From Variovorax ginsengisoli (GTDB lineage: Bacteria; Pseudomonadota; Gammaproteobacteria; Burkholderiales; Burkholderiaceae_C), in NCBI RefSeq assembly GCF_006438845.1, contig NZ_RCZJ01000004.1, forward strand, positions 62,001 to 126,000: a stretch of DNA of 64,000 bases. Direction: 5' to 3'. The position numbers and the translations under genes are program-made. Below are positions 59,813-64,000 of this stretch, one piece after another. Each line of letters starts with the position of its first letter. Position 1 is the first letter of the stretch. The notes below the pieces were generated by a model that did no database searches, was not told where the DNA came from, and saw only the letters and a program-made list of their open reading frames with translations.

Positions 59813-60573
59813 TCGAACGATTCTATCGACGCGGCCATGGCCGCCGTGCCTGGCGCAGCGAGCCTTACCGTCCCGAAACCGGCCGCGCGCGCCGCCTCGG
59901 CGATGCGCGGATGGGTGGCGATGGCCAGGGCCTGATCCCAGCGCTGGTCAGGCATCGCGCGACGCAGGTTGCCGATGGCCTCTGCGCTGCTGAAGAGCCA
60001 CAGCGTGCCGTCGCGGGCGGCTTCGGCGGCCAACCGTTGCTGGCGTGCATCGAAGACCGGCGGCAAGCGGCGATAGGCCACCACCGTGTCGACCACGCCG
60101 CCAACCGCTTCGATTTCGCGCGCCAGCCAGTCGCGGCCGGTCGGCTGGCCTGCGACATCGCCGCCGCGGACGATGAGCACGCGTGCGCCCGGCACCACCT
60201 GCGCCTGGACGCTGTCCCACAGGGCTTCCGAATCGAGCTGCGCGGCGCTCGCGGGCGGCGCGTCGATGCGCGTTTCGGGCACGCCTGCCTCCCGCAGCGC
60301 ACGCACTGTGCCTGGGCCGGTGGCCCAGCAGCGCGGCGCGCGGTCGCTGTCGCCGCTGGCAGCGAAAAAGTGCGAAGCGGCCGCTGCACTCACGAACATC
60401 AACGCCGACCAATCACCCATGCGCGCGCGCACCTGTTGCAGCGCACCGGCATCGGACACCGGTTCGATGGCGATCAGCGGCAGCGCCACCGCGAGATGTC
60501 CCGCCGCCTGCAGTTCTGCAACGCTGCGCTGCGCCTCGCGCGCCGGTCGGGTGACGATCACACGCCGCTTCAT
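59809..60573 (-). CDS. hemD: Uroporphyrinogen-III synthase
   Basis: This 254-aa enzyme closes hydroxymethylbilane to uroporphyrinogen III with ring D inversion. The sequence is weakly conserved, but the start ([25 protein letters not shown]; key VTRPAREA), [37 protein letters not shown] and [13 protein letters not shown] match the family. ATG 60573 gives the usual length; hemC ends 16 nt before it. Confidence 0.94.
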   Translation of the reverse strand: MKRRVIVTRPAREAQRSVAELQAAGHLAVALPLIAIEPVSDAGALQQVRARMGDWSALMFVSAAAASHFFAASGDSDRAPRCWATGPGTVRALREAGVPETRIDAPPASAAQLDSEALWDSVQAQVVPGARVLIVRGGDVAGQPTGRDWLAREIEAVGGVVDTVVAYRRLPPVFDARQQRLAAEAARDGTLWLFSSAEAIGNLRRAMPDQRWDQALAIATHPRIAEAARAAGFGTVRLAAPGTAAMAASIESFE

Positions 60574-60589
60574 CCGCGCGACGCCGCGG

Positions 60590-61495
60590 TCAATTCGCGC
60601 CGGCCGCGCGCAGCAGGGATGCGGCCTCGTCGCCCAGCGCCTCCGCCTGCGCCGCGTCGCCGACCGCGCCTTGGGCCTCGGCACGCACTAGCACACCCGC
60701 TCCGTCGATGTCGCCCCAGGCTGCCTCGATGCGCAAAGTGCCGTCGACCTGCCAGCGCGCATGCGCCGCCAGCGGCATCGAACAGCTGCCACCCATCGCA
60801 CGGCTCACGGCGCGTTCGCTGGTGACCGCCAGCGCGTCCGGCCGGTGCATCAGCGGTGCCAGGATTTCGATCAGGTCGGCGCGATTCGCACGCACCTCGA
60901 TGCCCAACGCGCCTTGCCCGGCCGCCGGCAGCATCGTCTCCGGCTCGAAGGCGGTGCGGATGCGGCTTTCGAGCCCGAGCCGCTTGAGGCCGGCGGCCGC
61001 CAGGATGATCCCGTCGTACTGGCCGTCGTCAAGCTTGCGCAGGCGCGTGTCGAGATTGCCGCGCAACGGTTCGATGCGCAGGTCGGGCCGCAGTGCGCGC
61101 AGCAGCACCATGCGGCGCAGGCTGGACGTGCCGACGACGGCGCCTTGCGGCAGGTCGTCGAGCGTCGCGTATTTCGGCGAGACGAAGGCATCGCGCGGGT
61201 CTTCGCGCTCCAGCACGCAGGCCAGCACGAAACCCTCAGGCAGTTCCATCGGCACGTCCTTGAGCGAGTGCACGGCGATGTCGGCCCGACCATCGTCGAG
61301 CGCGGTTTCGAGTTCCTTGACGAACAGGCCCTTGCCGCCCACTTTGCTGAGCGTGCGGTCCAGGATCTGGTCGCCGAGCGTGGTCATGCCGAGCAGGCTG
61401 ACCGAGTGGCCCCGTTCTTGCAGGAGGCGCTGCACGTGCTCGGCTTGCCACAGGGCCAGACGGCTTTCGCGCGTCGCGATCACGATGTTGCTCAA
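60590..61495 (-). CDS. hemC: Porphobilinogen deaminase (hydroxymethylbilane synthase)
   Basis: This enzyme polymerises four porphobilinogens on a dipyrromethane cofactor. It has [45 protein letters not shown] and [16 protein letters not shown]. The cofactor Cys lies in [15 protein letters not shown] preferred the TTG at 61495 (301 aa) because it fits the family start just before NIVIATR; ATG 61537 in the same frame would add 14 residues. It is divergent from ppc. Confidence 0.95.
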   Translation of the reverse strand: MSNIVIATRESRLALWQAEHVQRLLQERGHSVSLLGMTTLGDQILDRTLSKVGGKGLFVKELETALDDGRADIAVHSLKDVPMELPEGFVLACVLEREDPRDAFVSPKYATLDDLPQGAVVGTSSLRRMVLLRALRPDLRIEPLRGNLDTRLRKLDDGQYDGIILAAAGLKRLGLESRIRTAFEPETMLPAAGQGALGIEVRANRADLIEILAPLMHRPDALAVTSERAVSRAMGGSCSMPLAAHARWQVDGTLRIEAAWGDIDGAGVLVRAEAQGAVGDAAQAEALGDEAASLLRAAGAN

Positions 61496-61592
61496 GGCCG
61501 GATTCCCGTGTGAAGAAGACCCGCAGGATGCTAGCATGTTGCGCCGCAACAACGCAGGCGGCGCACCCCTTCACCCCAAGGAGATGACGCGA

Positions 61593-64000
61593 ATGACGAC
61601 AGGCAAGAAGGCCACGGCGACCGCAACCCGGCAGGCACCCAAGCGTGCCCGCAGCGAAGACCAGCCGCTCATCGACGACATCCGGCTGCTCGGCCGCATC
61701 CTCGGCGACGTGATCCGCGAGCAGGAGGGCAAGGACACCTACGAACTGGTCGAGAAGGTTCGCACGCTGTCCGTCTCGTTCCGGCGCGATGCCGACCACG
61801 CCGCCGACCGGGCGTTGAAGAACCTGCTCAAGGGCCTGAGCGCCGTCGAGACGGTGCGTGTGATCCGCGCCTTCACCTACTTCAGCCACCTCGCCAACCT
61901 GGCCGAAGACCGCCACCAGATCCGCCGCCGCAGCGAAGACGATCGCGCCGGCGAAAGCGCCGACGGCAGCCTGGCGACGGCGCTGGCCCGCATCCGCAAG
62001 GCCGGCGTGTCGCCGGCGGCGGTGGTCGAGTCGCTGGCGCACAGCTACGTGTCGCCGGTGCTCACCGCGCACCCGACCGAGGTGCAGCGCAAGAGCATCC
62101 TCGATGCCGAGCGCGCCATCGCCCAGCTGCTGACGGCACGCGACGAGATCGGCTGGCGCCGCCAGGCCTTCGCCGGCAGGAAGGACGCGCTCACGCCGCT
62201 GGAGTACGCCGAGAACGAAAGCCAGATCCGCATCCGCGTCACGCAGCTCTGGCAGACCCGCCTGCTGCGCTTCTCCAAGCTCACCGTGGCCGACGAGATC
62301 GAGAACGCATTGAGCTACTACGAGGCCACCTTCCTGCGCGAGATCCCGCGCGTGTATGCCGCGCTCGAAAAGGCCCTGGGCCACGACGGCATCGCGCCCT
62401 TCCTGCGCATGGGCCAGTGGATCGGCGGCGACCGCGACGGAAACCCCAACGTGACGGCCGAGACGCTGGAATACGCGCTGCGCCGCCAGGCCGAACTGGT
62501 GCTGCGCCACTACCTGACCGAAGTGCATTACCTCGGCGGCGAGCTGTCGCTGTCGGCCACGCTGGTCGACGTGTCGGTCGAGATGCAGGCGTTGGCCGAG
62601 CGCTCGCCCGACCAGAGCGAACACCGCGTCGACGAGCCCTACCGCCGGGCACTGACGGGCGTGTACTCGCGTCTGGCCGCCACGCTGCGCGAACTGACTG
62701 GCGGCGAGGCGGCGCGCCATGCCGTGGCCCCGCAGAACCCCTATCCGAAGGCCGAGGAGTTCCTGGCCGACCTGCGCACCATCGCCGAGTCGCTGACCGA
62801 CAAGCACGGCGCTGCGCTGATCGCCCACCGTCTCGGCCCACTGATCCGCGCGGTCGAGGTGTTCGGCTTCCACTTGGCCACCGTCGACCTGCGCCAGAGC
62901 TCGGACAAGCACGAAGCCGTGGTGGCCGAGCTCCTGGCCAAGGCCCGCATCGAGCCCGACTACGCCGCGCTGGCCGAGGACGCCAAGCAGACGCTGCTGC
63001 TGCGCCTGCTCGACGAGGCGCGCCCGCTGCGCATCCCCGACGTGGACTACGCGCCGCTCACGCAGAGCGAACTGGCCATCTTCGCCGCCGCCCGCACGGC
63101 ACGTGCGCGCTACGGCGCTGCCGCGATCCGCCACTACATCATCAGCCACACCGAGACGGTGAGCGACCTGCTCGAGGCATTGCTGCTGCAGAAGGAAGTC
63201 GGCCTGCTGCGCGGCACCCTGGACGACAACGCCACGAACGACCTCATCGTCGTGCCGCTGTTCGAAACCATCGAAGACCTGCGCAACGCTGCGCCCATCA
63301 TGCGGGCCTTCTACGCGCTGCCCGGCATCCAGGCGCTGATCCAGCGCTCGGGCGCGCTGCAGGACGTGATGCTGGGCTACAGCGACAGCAACAAGGACGG
63401 CGGCATCTTCACCAGCAACTGGGAGCTGTACCGCACCGGGCTCGCGCTGGTGGCGCTGTTCGATGAACTCAACAAGGGCGCCAAGTCGCCGATCCGTTTG
63501 CGGATGTTCCACGGCCGCGGCGGCACGGTCGGGCGCGGCGGCGGTCCGAGCTACCAGGCCATCCTGGCGCAGCCACCGGGCACCGTGCGCGGGCAGATCC
63601 GGCTGACCGAGCAGGGCGAGGTCATCGGCTCGAAGTACGCCAACCGCGAAATCGGCCGTCGCAACCTTGAAACGCTGGTCGCCGCCACACTCGAAGCCAC
63701 GCTGCTCCCGCCCGGCAAGGCCGCACCCGCAGCCTTCCTCGATGCCGCCGCCGAACTCTCGTCCGCAAGCATGGCCGCCTATCGAAAGCTGGTCTACGAA
63801 ACACCGGGCTTCGGCGACTATTTCTTCAGCGCCACGCCGATCCGCGAGATCGCCGAGCTCAACATCGGCTCGCGGCCGGCGTCACGCAACCCGAGCCGCA
63901 GCATCGAAGACCTGCGGGCCGTGCCCTGGAGCTTCAGCTGGGGCCAGTGCCGGCTCACGCTGCCGGGCTGGTATGGCTTCGGCTCGGCCATCGAGCAGTT
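61593..64000 (+). CDS. ppc: Phosphoenolpyruvate carboxylase, 3' end beyond window
   Basis: This frame runs off the right edge after about 802 residues of an enzyme usually 900-950 aa long. It carboxylates PEP to oxaloacetate to refill the TCA cycle. The catalytic His is in [13 protein letters not shown], and [29 protein letters not shown] (key YSDSNKDGG), [14 protein letters not shown] and the C-terminal [20 protein letters not shown] (key RAVPW) are intact. ATG 61593 is preferred to ATG 61584 since AAGGAG (61578-61583) is then 9 nt upstream. The last conserved residues and the stop are missing. Confidence 0.97.
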   Translation, partial: MTTGKKATATATRQAPKRARSEDQPLIDDIRLLGRILGDVIREQEGKDTYELVEKVRTLSVSFRRDADHAADRALKNLLKGLSAVETVRVIRAFTYFSHLANLAEDRHQIRRRSEDDRAGESADGSLATALARIRKAGVSPAAVVESLAHSYVSPVLTAHPTEVQRKSILDAERAIAQLLTARDEIGWRRQAFAGRKDALTPLEYAENESQIRIRVTQLWQTRLLRFSKLTVADEIENALSYYEATFLREIPRVYAALEKALGHDGIAPFLRMGQWIGGDRDGNPNVTAETLEYALRRQAELVLRHYLTEVHYLGGELSLSATLVDVSVEMQALAERSPDQSEHRVDEPYRRALTGVYSRLAATLRELTGGEAARHAVAPQNPYPKAEEFLADLRTIAESLTDKHGAALIAHRLGPLIRAVEVFGFHLATVDLRQSSDKHEAVVAELLAKARIEPDYAALAEDAKQTLLLRLLDEARPLRIPDVDYAPLTQSELAIFAAARTARARYGAAAIRHYIISHTETVSDLLEALLLQKEVGLLRGTLDDNATNDLIVVPLFETIEDLRNAAPIMRAFYALPGIQALIQRSGALQDVMLGYSDSNKDGGIFTSNWELYRTGLALVALFDELNKGAKSPIRLRMFHGRGGTVGRGGGPSYQAILAQPPGTVRGQIRLTEQGEVIGSKYANREIGRRNLETLVAATLEATLLPPGKAAPAAFLDAAAELSSASMAAYRKLVYETPGFGDYFFSATPIREIAELNIGSRPASRNPSRSIEDLRAVPWSFSWGQCRLTLPGWYGFGSAIEQ

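Noticed and set aside
61236-63512. A 758-codon minus-strand open frame opposite ppc
   Set aside because: PEP carboxylase motifs are intact on the plus strand; the antisense frame is His/Arg/Val-rich low-complexity sequence and overlaps hemC's strand only by accident of GC content.

Overview
The window is a GC-rich, gene-dense chromosomal segment of a betaproteobacterium, most likely a Comamonadaceae member of the Variovorax/Acidovorax type. That placement rests on gene order (leuCDB-asd-fimV-truA-trpFBA-accD; DUF177-rpmF-plsX-fabHDG-acpP-fabF-rpoE-rseAB-degP-lepAB-rnc-era-recO-pdxJ-acpS-nagZ; rne opposite rluC-gph-Rieske-sppA; hemCDXY opposite ppc) and on family-level resemblance of the proteins. 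The genus is an inference. I saw no tRNA, rRNA, insertion sequence, prophage or CRISPR array.

Layout. 1-5.3 kb: the 3' end of a LysR-type regulator, leuC-leuD-leuB, a small SRPBCC gene, and asd preceded by a candidate Thr/Ile/Lys-rich leader peptide. 5.5-12.7 kb: fimV, truA, trpF, trpB, trpA and accD, rightward. 12.8-17.6 kb: a YggT membrane protein (leftward), then a Lon-domain protein, lysS, a YegD-like Hsp70 and a YgjP-like metalloprotease in overlapping frames. 17.6-38.1 kb: a nearly unbroken leftward block. Read in its own direction it runs from DUF177 and L32 through phospholipid and fatty-acid synthesis, a YgfX-like protein, the sigma-E/RseA/RseB/DegP envelope-stress module, then LepA, signal peptidase, RNase III, Era, RecO, PdxJ, AcpS, NagZ and a 2-keto-4-pentenoate hydratase-like enzyme. 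38.1-40.6 kb: Maf, an RsmI-like methylase and an MFS transporter. 40.7-43.9 kb: rluC-gph-Rieske-sppA (leftward), divergent from RNase E, which appears to have a leader of more than 500 nt.

48-57.2 kb is the accessory part: an exopolysaccharide locus. A rightward arm holds a sugar-phosphate transferase, GDP-fucose synthase, an unclassified glycosyltransferase-like protein, a Wzy-like polymerase and a WcaI-like glycosyltransferase. A leftward arm holds Wza and Wzc, and the two arms converge on a bidirectional terminator. An exact TGTGA-N6-TCACA palindrome lies upstream of the rightward arm. A perfect 9-bp inverted repeat brackets the probable wza promoter. Flippase, Gmd and tyrosine phosphatase are not in the window. 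57.4-64 kb: hemC-hemD-hemX-hemY leftward, divergent from ppc, which is cut by the window end.

The most interesting signals are non-coding or very small: the leaderless 33-codon peptide ORF before asd; a sharp terminator with competing stem and a DnaA-box-like cluster between degP and lepA; a 13-bp-stem terminator directly before plsX; the RNase E leader; the two candidate operators of the EPS locus; and two copies of a palindromic repeat inside the lepA-nagZ block.
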